Origin: Streptomyces sp. B3I8
GTDB taxonomy: Bacteria; Actinomycetota; Actinomycetes; Streptomycetales; Streptomycetaceae
Assembly (NCBI RefSeq): GCF_030816915.1
Contig: NZ_JAUSYN010000002.1
Span: 744,001 to 808,000 of the forward strand
Direction: 5' to 3'
DNA length: 64,000 bases
Part shown: one piece after another, positions 25,172 through 34,655 of the stretch
How the letters are laid out: every line of letters starts with the position of its first letter
Numbering within the stretch: position 1 is the stretch's first letter
The notes under the pieces: generated by a model
Told to the model about the DNA's origin: nothing
The model's input: the letters and a program-made list of their open reading frames with translations, nothing else
Database searches by the model: none
Position numbers and translations under genes: made by a program

Positions 25172-25594
25172 TCATCCCAAAAAGCTCAACCGGACCGTGC
25201 GGTCGGCATTGTCCACGTTCGTGTCGACCAGGCACACGGACTGCCATGTGCCGAGCTGGAGCGTGCCGTCGACCACCGGGAGGGTGGCGTGGGGCGGGAC
25301 GAGGGCCGGCAGGACGTGGTCGCGGCCGTGGCCGGGGCTGCCGTGGCGGTGCTGCCAGCGGTCGTCGGCGGGCAGCAGGGTGTGCAGGGCCGCGAGCAGG
25401 TCGTCGTCGCTGCCGGCGCCGGTCTCGATGACCGCGACGCCCGCGGTGGCGTGCGGGACGAAGACGTTCAGCAGGCCGTCACGGCCCGCCGCGGCGTCGC
25501 GCAGGAAGGCCTCGCAGTCGCGGGTGAGGTCGACGACCCTCTCCGAGCTGCCGGAGGACACGTTCAGGACACGAGTGGTGAAGGCTTCGGGCAT
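25172..25594 (-). CDS. YjbQ/UPF0047 family protein
   Basis: A 140-residue protein with the UPF0047 hallmarks: GLLNVFVPHATAGVAVIE, the HRHG...GHGRDHVLPAL region with conserved histidines, and LQLGTWQSVCLVD. E. coli YjbQ has weak thiamin-phosphate synthase activity, and the true role of the family is unsettled. It is soluble with no signal. It converges on the phosphatase gene and is divergent from the flavin monooxygenase at 25695. Confidence 0.88.
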   Translation of the reverse strand: MPEAFTTRVLNVSSGSSERVVDLTRDCEAFLRDAAAGRDGLLNVFVPHATAGVAVIETGAGSDDDLLAALHTLLPADDRWQHRHGSPGHGRDHVLPALVPPHATLPVVDGTLQLGTWQSVCLVDTNVDNADRTVRLSFLG

Positions 25595-25694
25595 GCCCCC
25601 ATCCTCACCCGGGTGCGCTGTTTCACACTCCTCGGCTCGCCCGCCGCCGGGGCGGACCGGGAAGACCGACGCTTGCACCGGGGTTGGTAGAAAC

Positions 25695-26780
25695 ATGAAC
25701 GACAGTGGGGCGCGTGAGGTCGACGTCGTGGTCATCGGTGCCGGGCAGGCGGGGCTGTCCGCCGCGTACCATCTGCGGCGCACAGGCTCCGAGCCGGAGA
25801 CCGGTTTCGTGGTCCTGGACCACGCCCCGCGCCCGGGTGGCGCCTGGCAGTTCCGCTGGCCGTCGCTGACGTACGGCAAGGTGCACGGGATGCACTCGCT
25901 GCCGGGCATGGAGCTGACGGACGCGGACCCGGAGCGCCCCTCCTCCGAGGTGATCGCCGCGTATTTCGCCGCGTACGAGAGCGCCTTCGACCTACGGGTG
26001 CGGCGTCCGGTGGACGTCTCCGCCGTGCGGGAGGGCGTGGGCGGCCGGCTACGTGTGGAGTCCTCCGCCGGTGTCTGGTCGGCACGGGCGCTGATCAACG
26101 CGACCGGCACCTGGGACCGCCCGTTCTGGCCCCGCTACCCGGGCCGGGACACCTTCCGCGGACGGCAGTTGCACACCGCCCAGTACCCCGGCCCCGAGGA
26201 GTTCGCCGGGCAGCGGGTGATCGTGGTGGGCGGTGGCGCGTCCGGGACCCAGCACCTGATGGAGATCGCCCCGTACGCCGCCGAGACCACGTGGGTCACC
26301 CGGCGCCCGCCGGTCTTCCGCGACGTTCCGTTCACCGAGGACGTGGGGCGGGCCGCCGTGGCGCTGGTCGAGGAACGGGTGCGCCGGGGGCTGCCGCCCC
26401 AGAGCGTCGTCTCGGTGACCGGGCTGCCGCTGAACGACGCGATCCGGCAGGCGCTCGCCGACGGCGTCCTGGACCGCAGGCCGATGTTCGACCGGATGAC
26501 GGAGAACGGCGTGGAGTGGGACGACGGGCAGCGGGTGGACGCCGACGTCGTCCTGTGGGCGACCGGTTTTCGGGCCGCCATCGGGCACCTCGCCCCACTG
26601 CGGCTGCGTGAGCCGGGCGGTGGCATCCGCGTCGAGGGCACCCGCGCGGTGGCCGACCCCCGCGTCCACCTCGTCGGCTACGGTCCCTCGGCCAGCACCA
26701 TCGGTGCCAACCGGGCGGGCCGGGCGGCGGTACGGGACATCCTCCGTCTGCCGACCGCGGAACCGGCAGCGGTCGCCTGA
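25695..26780 (+). CDS. Flavin-containing NAD(P)-binding monooxygenase
   Basis: A 361-residue FAD oxidoreductase of the class B type. GAGQAG near residue 15 binds FAD, a YPG-rich middle segment (RYPGRDTFRG) and a second GGGASG motif near 180 bind NADPH, and ATGFR near 295 is typical of flavin monooxygenases and Baeyer-Villiger relatives. It is shorter than most and not closely related to the two FOXRED2-like enzymes. The start has only a weak ribosome-binding site. It is monocistronic and its substrate is unknown. Confidence 0.82.
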   Translation: MNDSGAREVDVVVIGAGQAGLSAAYHLRRTGSEPETGFVVLDHAPRPGGAWQFRWPSLTYGKVHGMHSLPGMELTDADPERPSSEVIAAYFAAYESAFDLRVRRPVDVSAVREGVGGRLRVESSAGVWSARALINATGTWDRPFWPRYPGRDTFRGRQLHTAQYPGPEEFAGQRVIVVGGGASGTQHLMEIAPYAAETTWVTRRPPVFRDVPFTEDVGRAAVALVEERVRRGLPPQSVVSVTGLPLNDAIRQALADGVLDRRPMFDRMTENGVEWDDGQRVDADVVLWATGFRAAIGHLAPLRLREPGGGIRVEGTRAVADPRVHLVGYGPSASTIGANRAGRAAVRDILRLPTAEPAAVA

Positions 26781-26879
26781 GTCGCTCGTCCGGGGGCCGG
26801 GGCCGGGAGCCAAAGGCCGGGGGCCTTGGGCCGGTTGTTCAGCTCCGGCGCCGGGCATGTGGCTTTTGTGTCGGCACGC

Positions 26880-27480
26880 GGCGTTCGCGTCAGCGCGACG
26901 CCGGAACGCGTCCCGCTCGCCCGGAGCCGGTCGAGTGCGGCCATGTTGCGCCGGTGTTCCTCGTACGCCGCGGTGAAGCGGGGGTCGCCCGGCTCGACGG
27001 TGACGAAGCACAGCCGGTTCCGGGGTCGGTTTCAGTGCGGCGCACAGCACGTCCTCGCCGGGGTTGGAGATCACTTCTTCCTGACGGTGTCGACCAGCAA
27101 CCGCAGCAGGGGCCCCGGCGTCGTCTTCTCGTCGACCGGGTACGTCGCCGGGAAACGGTAGCCCGCCGGGTCGCCGTGAGCCTGCGCCGGCAGCTTCAGG
27201 TCCGCCTTCGGCAGGGACTTCACGGTGGTGCTCGCGGGCGGTCCGAGGGCCTCGTCGGCGGCCGCGTGGACCTGGTCGGCCCGCCACTCCTCCGGGATCA
27301 CGAGTGTCCGGGGCCGGTGCTCCCGGTTCCCGCCGCCCACAGTGGCCGGCGGCACCGACACGGCGCGGCCGCGAGGACGGCTCCGGCCGTGAGGAGGGCG
27401 GCGCGGCCGCGAGGGGTCAGACGGACCGAACTCCTCGTGTGCCCTCGCTGGGGCGTGCGTCCGCATGCGGCACCGCAACC
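26880..27480 (-). pseudogene. MltG/YceG endolytic transglycosylase remnant
   Basis: Three fragments in different minus-strand frames match the small Streptomyces YceG-like proteins in order. RLTPRGRAALLTAGAVL is the membrane anchor. RTLVIPEEWRADQVHAAADEAL through GYRFPATYPVDEKTTP (about 27350-27072) is the LysM-like and N-terminal catalytic part. ISNPGEDVLCAALKPTP and then CFVTVEPGDPRFTAAYEEH (about 27070-26930) are the C-terminus. The catalytic core between VDTVRKK and ISNPGED is deleted, and frameshifts occur near 27360 and 27020. The intact enzyme would cleave nascent peptidoglycan strands. No functional product is expected. Confidence 0.7.
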
Positions 27481-27508
27481 CGCATATTTTGACGAACCTG
27501 ACATACCT

Positions 27509-29359
27509 TCATCCCGTCGGCTCCAGCTGGGCGTCCCGGTTGACGAGCGCCGCGTACCGGCCCCCCCGGGCCAGCAGTTCGTCGTGCGTCCCTCGTTCGA
27601 CCGTGCGCCCGGAGTCCAGGACCACGATCTGATCGGCGCCGCGGATGGTGGAGAGCCGGTGGGCGATGGTCAGGGTGGTGCGGTTGGCCGACAGCGCGTC
27701 GATTGCCTCCTGCACGGCGTGCTCGGTGCGGGTGTCCAGGGCGCTGGTCGCCTCGTCGAGGATGAGCACGGGCGGGTCCCGGAGGATGGTGCGGGCGATG
27801 GCGAGGCGTTGTTTCTCCCCGCCCGAGAATCGGTGGCCGCGCTCGCCCACCACCGTGTCGTAGCCGTCGGGCAGGGACGCGATGTGGTCGTGGATCTGCG
27901 CCGCCGTGGCCGCCGCGTACAGCTCCTCGTCGGTGGCCTCGGGCTTGGCGAATCTGAGGTTCTCGGCGACCGAAGCGTGGAAGAGGTATGTCTCCTGGGA
28001 GACGACGCCGACCGCGCGGGCCAGCGTGTCGAAGTCCAGGTCGCGCACGTCGGTGCCGTCGAGGGTGACCCGGCCGCCCGTGACGTCGTACAGCCTGGGC
28101 ACCAGATGGCTGAGCGTGGACTTGCCGGAGCCGGTGGGGCCGACGACGGCGAGGCTGCCGCCGGCCGGGATCGAGAGGTCGATGTCCCGCAGGATGGGAC
28201 CGCTCTTGTCGTCGTAGGCGAAGGCGACCTTCTCGAAACGGATCTCGCCCCTGACCTTGTCCAGGTGGACGGGGTTCTCCCGCTCGGTGATGTCGATGGG
28301 AAGGTCGAGGTATTCGAAGATGCGCTGGAACAGTGCCAGGGAGGTCTGGATCTGTACTCCCGTGGCCAGCAGGCTGACGGTCGGCCGGAACAGGCCCTGT
28401 TGCAGGGAGACGAACGCGACCAGCGTGCCCAGGGAGATCGACGGTCCGCCGACCTGGAGGGCGATGCCCGCCACCCAGTAGATGAAGGCGGGCATGGCGG
28501 CCATGACGACGCTGATGACGGCCATGCGCCAGCGCCCGGCCATGTTCGACCGGACTTCGAGGTCGACGAGGCTCTCGGACTCGGCGGCGAAGGAGTGGGT
28601 GAGGGAATCGGCACGGCCCATGGTGCGGCCGAGCAGGATGCCGCTCACCGAGAGCGACTCGGTGACCGTCGCCGCCATGACGGCCATCTGTTTCTGGCGC
28701 TGGGTGGCGATCTTCTTGCGCTCCCTGCCCACCCGGCGGCTGATCCAGACGAAGACCGGCAGCAGGAGCAGCGAGGCGACGGTGAGCCGCCAGTCGAGGG
28801 CGATCATGGCCACGACGGTGGCGACGACACTGGTGACGTTGGAGACCAGGGAGGTCGCGGTGGAGGTGACGGTCGCCTGCATGCCGCCGATGTCGTTGGC
28901 GATGCGGGACTGCACCTCGCCGGTGCGGGTGCGGGTGAAGAACGCGAGCGACATGCGCTGCAGCCGACCGTAGACCTGGGTGCGCAGGTCGTGCATGACG
29001 CGCTGGCCGACGGTCGTGGAGACCAGGGTCTGCAGGACACCGAAGACGCTGGTGACGACGGCGCTGAGGATCATGCCGAGCGCCAGCAGGCTCAGCAGCC
29101 CGGTGCGGCCCTGGGGGATCGCGACGTCGAGAATCTCCCTGAGCAGGAAGGGTGTCGCGACGGCGACCAGCGAGGAGGCGCCGACCAGGAGGCCGACGAC
29201 CGTGAGCCGGCCGCGGTAGGGCTTGAAGAGTCTCAGGATGCGGCGCACCTGCCGGGGCTGGTCGGGCGAGGTGCCGGGGGACGGGGTCCAGTTGATGTCG
29301 TCGCGGGGCATGGCTCCTACGGGTGGTGAGGCGTCGATGACGGACGGAGCATAGCTCAT
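27509..29359 (-). CDS. ABC exporter (fused membrane and ATPase domains)
   Basis: A 616-residue half-transporter of the multidrug/lipid exporter class. Six transmembrane helices span about 45-330. The ATPase domain has Walker A GPTGSGKST, the Q-loop SQETYLF, signature FSGGEKQRLAIAR, Walker B VLILDEATSALD and the switch AHRL. All motifs are intact, so it can act as a homodimer. The start codon ATG at 29359 lies inside a 19-bp imperfect palindrome, and the divergent neighbour is a MarR regulator, a common drug-exporter arrangement. The substrate is unknown. Confidence 0.88.
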   Translation of the reverse strand: MSYAPSVIDASPPVGAMPRDDINWTPSPGTSPDQPRQVRRILRLFKPYRGRLTVVGLLVGASSLVAVATPFLLREILDVAIPQGRTGLLSLLALGMILSAVVTSVFGVLQTLVSTTVGQRVMHDLRTQVYGRLQRMSLAFFTRTRTGEVQSRIANDIGGMQATVTSTATSLVSNVTSVVATVVAMIALDWRLTVASLLLLPVFVWISRRVGRERKKIATQRQKQMAVMAATVTESLSVSGILLGRTMGRADSLTHSFAAESESLVDLEVRSNMAGRWRMAVISVVMAAMPAFIYWVAGIALQVGGPSISLGTLVAFVSLQQGLFRPTVSLLATGVQIQTSLALFQRIFEYLDLPIDITERENPVHLDKVRGEIRFEKVAFAYDDKSGPILRDIDLSIPAGGSLAVVGPTGSGKSTLSHLVPRLYDVTGGRVTLDGTDVRDLDFDTLARAVGVVSQETYLFHASVAENLRFAKPEATDEELYAAATAAQIHDHIASLPDGYDTVVGERGHRFSGGEKQRLAIARTILRDPPVLILDEATSALDTRTEHAVQEAIDALSANRTTLTIAHRLSTIRGADQIVVLDSGRTVERGTHDELLARGGRYAALVNRDAQLEPTG

Positions 29360-29377
29360 TGTTACCTATACTCACAA
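29359..29377. promoter_or_regulatory. MarR-type operator candidate
   Basis: A 19-bp AT-rich imperfect palindrome centred on TATA (ends TTGT and ACAA) overlaps the exporter start codon. The divergent marR start is 28 nt away. TATTGT at 29393-29398 could be the -10 box of a near-leaderless marR transcript. Size and symmetry fit MarR dimers. Confidence 0.5.
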
Positions 29378-29404
29378 TGAACTGCATCCTGATATTGTTC
29401 CGTC

Positions 29405-29968
29405 ATGACCATGTCCGGCTCCGCCGACCACGACGGCCCGTCCCACCACCCTCAGGGCCCGTCCGACCGTTTTGACGCGGAAGGGCTGCTCGCCGAGCAG
29501 TTGATGCGGCTCACCCGTCGGGTGCACCGCATTCAGAAGCATCATCTGCAGGAGCGCAACCTGGGCGTCACCCCTGCCCAGTCCCGGCTGCTGCGCACTC
29601 TGGCGCACTACGGGGAGCCGCCGCGCATGGCGGATCTCGCCGCCCGGCTCGAGGTCGTTCCCCGGGCCGTGACGACGCTGGTCGACGGATTGGAGGCGAG
29701 CGGCAAGGTGCGCCGGGTGCCCGATCCCACGAACCGCCGGGTCACCCGGATCGAACTCACGGACGACGGATTGGCGTCACTGCGCGAACTGCACGCGGCA
29801 CGCCGGTCGGCGGTGGAGGAGATCCTCGCGCCCCTGTCGGTCGATCAGCGCACGGCGCTCGAGGACCTGCTGGACGCGCTGGTGGAGGGACCGCACGGCG
29901 GCGGCACGCGGACCGCACCACCGCCGAACGCGCCCGCTAGACCTTCAGATCGGCCTTGTCCCCCATGA
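29405..29968 (+). CDS. MarR-family transcriptional regulator
   Basis: A 187-residue winged-helix regulator. The core (about 30-160) contains TPAQSRLLRTLAHYGEPPRMADLAARLEV and the recognition-wing segment RRVPDPTNRRVTRIELT. The last 20 residues are proline-rich and disordered and overlap, by 32 nt, the convergent L,D-transpeptidase gene. It is divergent from the ABC exporter and probably represses it through the palindrome at 29359-29377, with release by a small lipophilic ligand. The start could also be the ATG at 29411. Confidence 0.88.
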   Translation: MTMSGSADHDGPSHHPQGPSDRFDAEGLLAEQLMRLTRRVHRIQKHHLQERNLGVTPAQSRLLRTLAHYGEPPRMADLAARLEVVPRAVTTLVDGLEASGKVRRVPDPTNRRVTRIELTDDGLASLRELHAARRSAVEEILAPLSVDQRTALEDLLDALVEGPHGGGTRTAPPPNAPARPSDRPCPP

Positions 29969-30689
29969 CCACCACCGGGTGCTGGTTCGGGTCGAGCGTG
30001 CGCAGCAGGTACTCCATCCCGGACTTGGACAGGCTGACGCACGCGGAGGTCCCGCTGCCGTGGTCCATGTGCAGCCAGATGCTGCCACCCTTGGTCTGTC
30101 CCTCGGGCCGGGTCGGGTCGTTGGGCGAGGTGCCCTTGACGCGGTTGTAGTCGATGGCGATGACGTAGTCGAAGTCGTGCCAGTGCGACTTGGACCAGTA
30201 GTGCGGCGCCTGGAAGGACGCGGACCGGGTGTACGGCAGCTTGGCGCCGGGGTCTGCGAGGACACCGCCGGCGTCGCTGAGCGTGAACACTCCCACGGGG
30301 CTGCGGTTGTCGCCCTCGTGATGATCGGTGGTCCAGCCCTTCTTGCCGTTGTGCCCCTGCCAGACGCGGGTGCGGTCCCAGGTGGAGCCGTGCCGGGTGT
30401 ACAGGGCGACCGTGGAGCCGGTGGAGTTCCGGCCGTCGCCGTAGACCGCCACGACCTGGCGGGAGGCGGAGGGGATCTGACTCCGCAGCCGGTCGCCGAC
30501 ATCCGGGATCGCCTTCAGACCGGTCGTCCGCGCCTTGGCCTGACCGGTGCGGACGGCCGCCGCGCCGTCGGCCTTCGCCCCGCCACCGCCGTCCGAACCG
30601 CCGCATGCCGACAGGGACATCAGCAGGACACCACAGGCCGCGGCCGCGGCTCCGGCGCGTACAGCATCCTTCACACCGCCTATTCGCAT
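29937..30689 (-). CDS. L,D-transpeptidase-like (YkuD) lipoprotein
   Basis: A 250-residue exported protein. The signal peptide ends in the lipobox LSAC, followed by a glycine-rich linker. The catalytic part (about 60-245) ends with IWLHMDHGSGTSACVSLS, which supplies the His and Cys expected of YkuD-type L,D-transpeptidases. Such enzymes form 3-3 peptidoglycan cross-links or attach proteins to the wall, though the family also includes members of unknown role. An in-frame ATG at 30698 is an alternative start. Confidence 0.8.
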   Translation of the reverse strand: MRIGGVKDAVRAGAAAAACGVLLMSLSACGGSDGGGGAKADGAAAVRTGQAKARTTGLKAIPDVGDRLRSQIPSASRQVVAVYGDGRNSTGSTVALYTRHGSTWDRTRVWQGHNGKKGWTTDHHEGDNRSPVGVFTLSDAGGVLADPGAKLPYTRSASFQAPHYWSKSHWHDFDYVIAIDYNRVKGTSPNDPTRPEGQTKGGSIWLHMDHGSGTSACVSLSKSGMEYLLRTLDPNQHPVVVMGDKADLKV

Positions 30690-30959
30690 GCCGTCCATCG
30701 TCCCATCGTTTCCTCGGCAACCACGCACGGCCCCTCGTTTGTGGGCGGGTTGAGACACGACGGAGTCCCGATGGGCACACGGGCACGCAGCGGGTGGAAA
30801 ATCGGTTGCCTCCACGTACTCCGCGCGGCGAACCTGACACGGTTTGCTGTGCACCCGCCCGCCGGCTCCCCCGGCCCGTCGACCGGGACGGACCGGCACC
30901 GGAACCGCACCCCGAGCACCGTCCGCCCCACCCGAGCACACCCGAACTGCTGGGACGTC

Positions 30960-32810
30960 ATGCAGATCCAAGACCTTCCGTATCCCGATCCGGGCGTGCC
31001 GGACGCACGTTCGGGTCCCCGCTTCCTGTGGTGGCTCTTCCGCAATCAGCTCGGGGGGCAGTTGCGGAGCCTGCTGTGGGGCCTGCTGCACTTCCTCTCC
31101 GTCTCCGGGCTGTCCTTCTGCGTCGGCCTGGCGGTGCAGTCCGTCGTCGACGGTTCCGCGACCCGGCTGGCCTGGACGGGCGGGCTGCTGGCCCTGTGCG
31201 GGGCCGCCATCGCCCTGGGCGACACGATGCTGCACCGCACCGCGGTGACCAACTGGATCACCGCTGCCGCCCGCGTCCAGCAGTTGCTGGCCCGCAAGGC
31301 CGCACTGGTCGGCGCGGCGCTGACCCGGCGGGTGGCCGCCGGAGAGATCGTCTCCGTGTCCACCGGTGACGTCGAGAAGATCGGCTGGCTGGTCGAGGCC
31401 GTGTCCCGGTTCACCGCCGCGGCGGTGACCGTCATCGTGGTCTGCGTGGCCCTCGTCGTCTATCAGCCGGCGCTCGGCGTGCTCGTCGCCGTCGGCGTTC
31501 CCGTGCTGGCGCTCGCCGTGCTGCCGCTGCTGCCGCGCGCCACCCGGCGCGCCGACGTCCAGCGCGAGAAGGCGGGCCGTGCCACCGAGCTGGCCTCGGA
31601 CACCGTCGCCGGGTTGCGGGTACTGCGCGGCATCGGTGGTGAGGCGCTCTTCCTCGACCGCTACCGCCGGGCCTCCCAGGAGGTACGCAAGGCGGCGGTG
31701 CACAACGCCCGGATGTGGTCGCTGATCTCCGCCGTCCAGGTGCTGCTGCCCGGTCTGCTGCTGATCGCGGTGGTCTGGCGGGGCGTGGCCCTGGCGCGGG
31801 ACGGCCGGATCGACGTCGGTGAACTGGTCACCGTCTACAGCTCGGTGCTGCTGCTGACCTATCCGTTGCAGCACTTCGAGGAGTTCGCGATGGCGTACTC
31901 CTTCTCGCGGCCCTCCGCGCGGCGGGCGGCCCGGGTGCTGTCCCTGGAGCGCGCCACCGACGCCGGGGGAACGGGAGAGGCCGCGGTGCCCTCCGGTGAC
32001 CTGTACGACCCCGCGACCGGGCTGCTCGCCCCCGCCGGGCGGCTGACCGCGGTGGTCTGCGGGGACCCCGACGCGGCGGGTCTGCTGGCCGAACGGCTTG
32101 GCGGACATCCCGCCGAGAGGAGTACCTCCGTGCTGCTGGGCGGGGTGGCGCTGGACGAACTGCCGCTCGACGTGGCCCGCACCGCCGTCCTGGTGCAGGA
32201 CAAGGATCCGGTGCTGCTCTCCGGCACGCTGCGCGATCTGCTGGACGTGCCCACCTCGGGTCTCGTCGGCAGCGAGGAGGCGCTCGCCGCCGCCCAGTGC
32301 GGTGACGTGCTGGACGCCCTGGCGCAGGCCTCGCCGTCCGCGCGGGAACCGCTGGAGACCCGGATCACCGAGCGCGGGCGTTCGCTGTCGGGCGGGCAGC
32401 GCCAGCGGCTGGCCCTGGCCCGGTCGCTGCTCACCGATCCGGAGGTGCTGGTGCTGGACGAGCCGACCTCCGCCGTCGACGCGCACACCGAGGCGCGTGT
32501 CGCCGAGGGTCTGCGCTCCCTGCGCGCCGGCCGTACCACCGTCGTGTTCACCTCCTCGCCGTTGCTGCTGGATCTGGCGGACCGGGTGGTCCTGGTGCAC
32601 CACGGTGCGGTCGCGGCGGTCGGTGAGCACCGCGAGCTGGTGCACACCGACCCTCGGTACCGGGCGGTCGTGACGCGCGAGACCGACGAGGAGACCGCCT
32701 CGGCCCGAGGGGACGCCCGTGCGCCGGCCGGAACCGAACCGACCCCGGACGCGGAGGACGCGTCACCGTCGGCGGACGGTGTACGCGAAGAGATCGAGGA
32801 GAACGCATGA
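30960..32810 (+). CDS. ABC exporter subunit with degenerate Walker A
   Basis: A 616-residue half-transporter with six transmembrane helices (about 25-310). Its ATPase domain keeps a perfect signature, LSGGQRQRLALAR, and Walker B VLVLDEPTSAVD. The Walker A position reads VVCGDPDAAGLLAERL without the GK[ST] lysine, and the H-switch reads FTSSP instead of AHR. It therefore cannot hydrolyse ATP at its own site and must work with the next gene product, which has the opposite defects. The stop overlaps that gene by ATGA. The C-terminal 45 residues are acidic and disordered. The ribosome-binding site before ATG 30960 is weak. Confidence 0.85.
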   Translation: MQIQDLPYPDPGVPDARSGPRFLWWLFRNQLGGQLRSLLWGLLHFLSVSGLSFCVGLAVQSVVDGSATRLAWTGGLLALCGAAIALGDTMLHRTAVTNWITAAARVQQLLARKAALVGAALTRRVAAGEIVSVSTGDVEKIGWLVEAVSRFTAAAVTVIVVCVALVVYQPALGVLVAVGVPVLALAVLPLLPRATRRADVQREKAGRATELASDTVAGLRVLRGIGGEALFLDRYRRASQEVRKAAVHNARMWSLISAVQVLLPGLLLIAVVWRGVALARDGRIDVGELVTVYSSVLLLTYPLQHFEEFAMAYSFSRPSARRAARVLSLERATDAGGTGEAAVPSGDLYDPATGLLAPAGRLTAVVCGDPDAAGLLAERLGGHPAERSTSVLLGGVALDELPLDVARTAVLVQDKDPVLLSGTLRDLLDVPTSGLVGSEEALAAAQCGDVLDALAQASPSAREPLETRITERGRSLSGGQRQRLALARSLLTDPEVLVLDEPTSAVDAHTEARVAEGLRSLRAGRTTVVFTSSPLLLDLADRVVLVHHGAVAAVGEHRELVHTDPRYRAVVTRETDEETASARGDARAPAGTEPTPDAEDASPSADGVREEIEENA

Positions 32811-34588
32811 TCGGCGTGACGCCCCCGGCCTACGACCCGGCGGCCCCGACGACGGCGCACACGCTCCCCGTCGGCGCCCCGGCCACCGTGCGCGCGTACG
32901 TCGTCGAACTGTTCCGGCGGCACCGCCGGGCCTTCCTCCTCCTCATCACGGTGAACACGATCGCCGTGGTCGCCTCGATGGTGGGCCCGTACCTGCTGGG
33001 CGGCCTGGTGGAGCGGGTCTCCGAGCACGCCCGCGACATTCATCTGGAGCGCGTCATCGCGCTGTTCGTGGTGGCGCTCGTGGTCCAGGCCGTGTTCGTG
33101 CGGGAACTCCGTCTGCGCGGCGCGGTGCTCGGCGAGCGGATGCTCGCCGATCTGCGTGAGGACTTCCTTGTACGGTCGGTGGGACTGCCGCCCGGGGTCC
33201 TGGAGCGGGCCGGGACCGGCGACCTGCTCTCCCGGATCACCACCGACATCGACCGGCTGGCCAACGCGATGCGCGAGGCCGTCCCCCAGCTCGCCATCGG
33301 CGTGGTGTGGGCGGCGCTGCTGATCGGCGGCCTCGCCGTGACCGCACCGCCGCTCGCGCCGGCCGTGCTGCTCGCCGTGCCGCTGCTGGTGGTCGGCTGC
33401 CGCTGGTACTTCCGGCGGGCGCCGTCCGCCTACCGCTCCGAGGCCGCGGGCTACGCCGCCGTCGCCGCGGCCCTCGCCGAGACCGTGGACTCCGGCCGCA
33501 CCGTCGAGGCGCACCGTCTCGGTGGACGCCGGATCGCACTGTCGGAGCTGCGTGTGCGGCAGTGGACCGCGTGGGAGCGGTACACGCTCTGGCTGCGGTC
33601 GGTGCTGTTCCCGGTCGTCAACCTCACGCACACCACCGTTCTCTGCTCGGTGCTGATGGTCGGCGGCGTCTTCGTCCTCAACGGCTGGATCGACGTCGGA
33701 CAGCTCACCACGGGCGCCCTCATCGCGCAGATGCTGGTCGAACCGGTGGGCATGATCCTGCGCTGGTACGACGAGTTGCAGGTGGCCCAGGTGTCCCTGG
33801 CACGGCTGGTCGGCGTCCGGGACATCGAGCCCGACGCGGGCGACGGTGCGCTGACGCCCGAGGGCCGCGACATCCGGGCCGACCGTGTGCGCTTCGGCTA
33901 CCGGGAAGGCATCGACGTACTGCACCAGGTGTCGCTGTCGGTCGCGCCCGGAACCCGGGTCGCGCTGGTCGGGCCGTCCGGGGCGGGGAAGTCCACACTG
34001 GGCCGGCTGCTCGCCGGTATCTACGCCCCTCGTGAAGGAGCGATCACCCTGGGCGGCGCCGAGCTGTCCCGGATGCCCGCCGAGCGGGTCCGCTCCCATG
34101 TCGCCCTCGTCAACCAGGAGCACCACGTCTTCGTGGGTTCCCTGCGCGACAACCTGCTGCTCGCCCGCACCGGCGCGCAGGACGCGGAACTGTGGGCGGC
34201 GCTGGGTGCGGTCGACGCGGACGACTGGGCGCGGGCGCTGGCCGAGGGACTGGACACCGAGGTGGGTTCCGGCGGCTTCGCCCTCACCCCCGCCCAGGCC
34301 CAGCAGATCGCGCTGGCCAGGCTGGTCCTCGCCGATCCGCACACCCTGGTCCTGGACGAGGCGACCTCGCTGCTCGACCCGCGTGCCGCCCGCCATCTGG
34401 AGCGTTCGCTCGCCCGAGTGCTGGATGGCCGCACCGTCGTCGCCATCGCCCACCGGCTGCACACGGCGCACGACGCGGACATCATCGCCGTGGTCGAGGA
34501 GGGCCGGATCAGTGAGCTCGGCAGCCATGTGGACCTGGTGGCCGCCGACGGGGCGTACGCGGCCCTGTGGCGTTCCTGGCACGGGTGA
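32807..34588 (+). CDS. ABC exporter subunit with degenerate signature motif
   Basis: A 593-residue partner of the preceding protein. It has six transmembrane helices (about 35-305). Walker A GPSGAGKST, Walker B LVLDEATSLLD and switch AIAHRL are intact, but the signature is LTPAQAQQIALAR instead of LSGGQ. In a heterodimer this Walker A faces the intact signature of the upstream subunit, forming one competent ATP site, while the second site lacks everything. This is the extreme form of the asymmetry known in heterodimeric exporters. The ATG overlaps the upstream stop. The substrate is unknown and there is no adjacent biosynthetic or peptide gene. Confidence 0.87.
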   Translation: MIGVTPPAYDPAAPTTAHTLPVGAPATVRAYVVELFRRHRRAFLLLITVNTIAVVASMVGPYLLGGLVERVSEHARDIHLERVIALFVVALVVQAVFVRELRLRGAVLGERMLADLREDFLVRSVGLPPGVLERAGTGDLLSRITTDIDRLANAMREAVPQLAIGVVWAALLIGGLAVTAPPLAPAVLLAVPLLVVGCRWYFRRAPSAYRSEAAGYAAVAAALAETVDSGRTVEAHRLGGRRIALSELRVRQWTAWERYTLWLRSVLFPVVNLTHTTVLCSVLMVGGVFVLNGWIDVGQLTTGALIAQMLVEPVGMILRWYDELQVAQVSLARLVGVRDIEPDAGDGALTPEGRDIRADRVRFGYREGIDVLHQVSLSVAPGTRVALVGPSGAGKSTLGRLLAGIYAPREGAITLGGAELSRMPAERVRSHVALVNQEHHVFVGSLRDNLLLARTGAQDAELWAALGAVDADDWARALAEGLDTEVGSGGFALTPAQAQQIALARLVLADPHTLVLDEATSLLDPRAARHLERSLARVLDGRTVVAIAHRLHTAHDADIIAVVEEGRISELGSHVDLVAADGAYAALWRSWHG

Positions 34589-34655
34589 CACGATGGCACG
34601 GGGCCGCCTTCGTCGATGGAGGGGATCGGAGGGAAGGCCGGGCGTGGCACGCCCC

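Noticed and set aside
29979..30959. N-terminal extension of the first heterodimeric ABC subunit
   Set aside because: The open frame runs back through the opposite-strand L,D-transpeptidase. The conserved transporter sequence begins only after ATG 30960.
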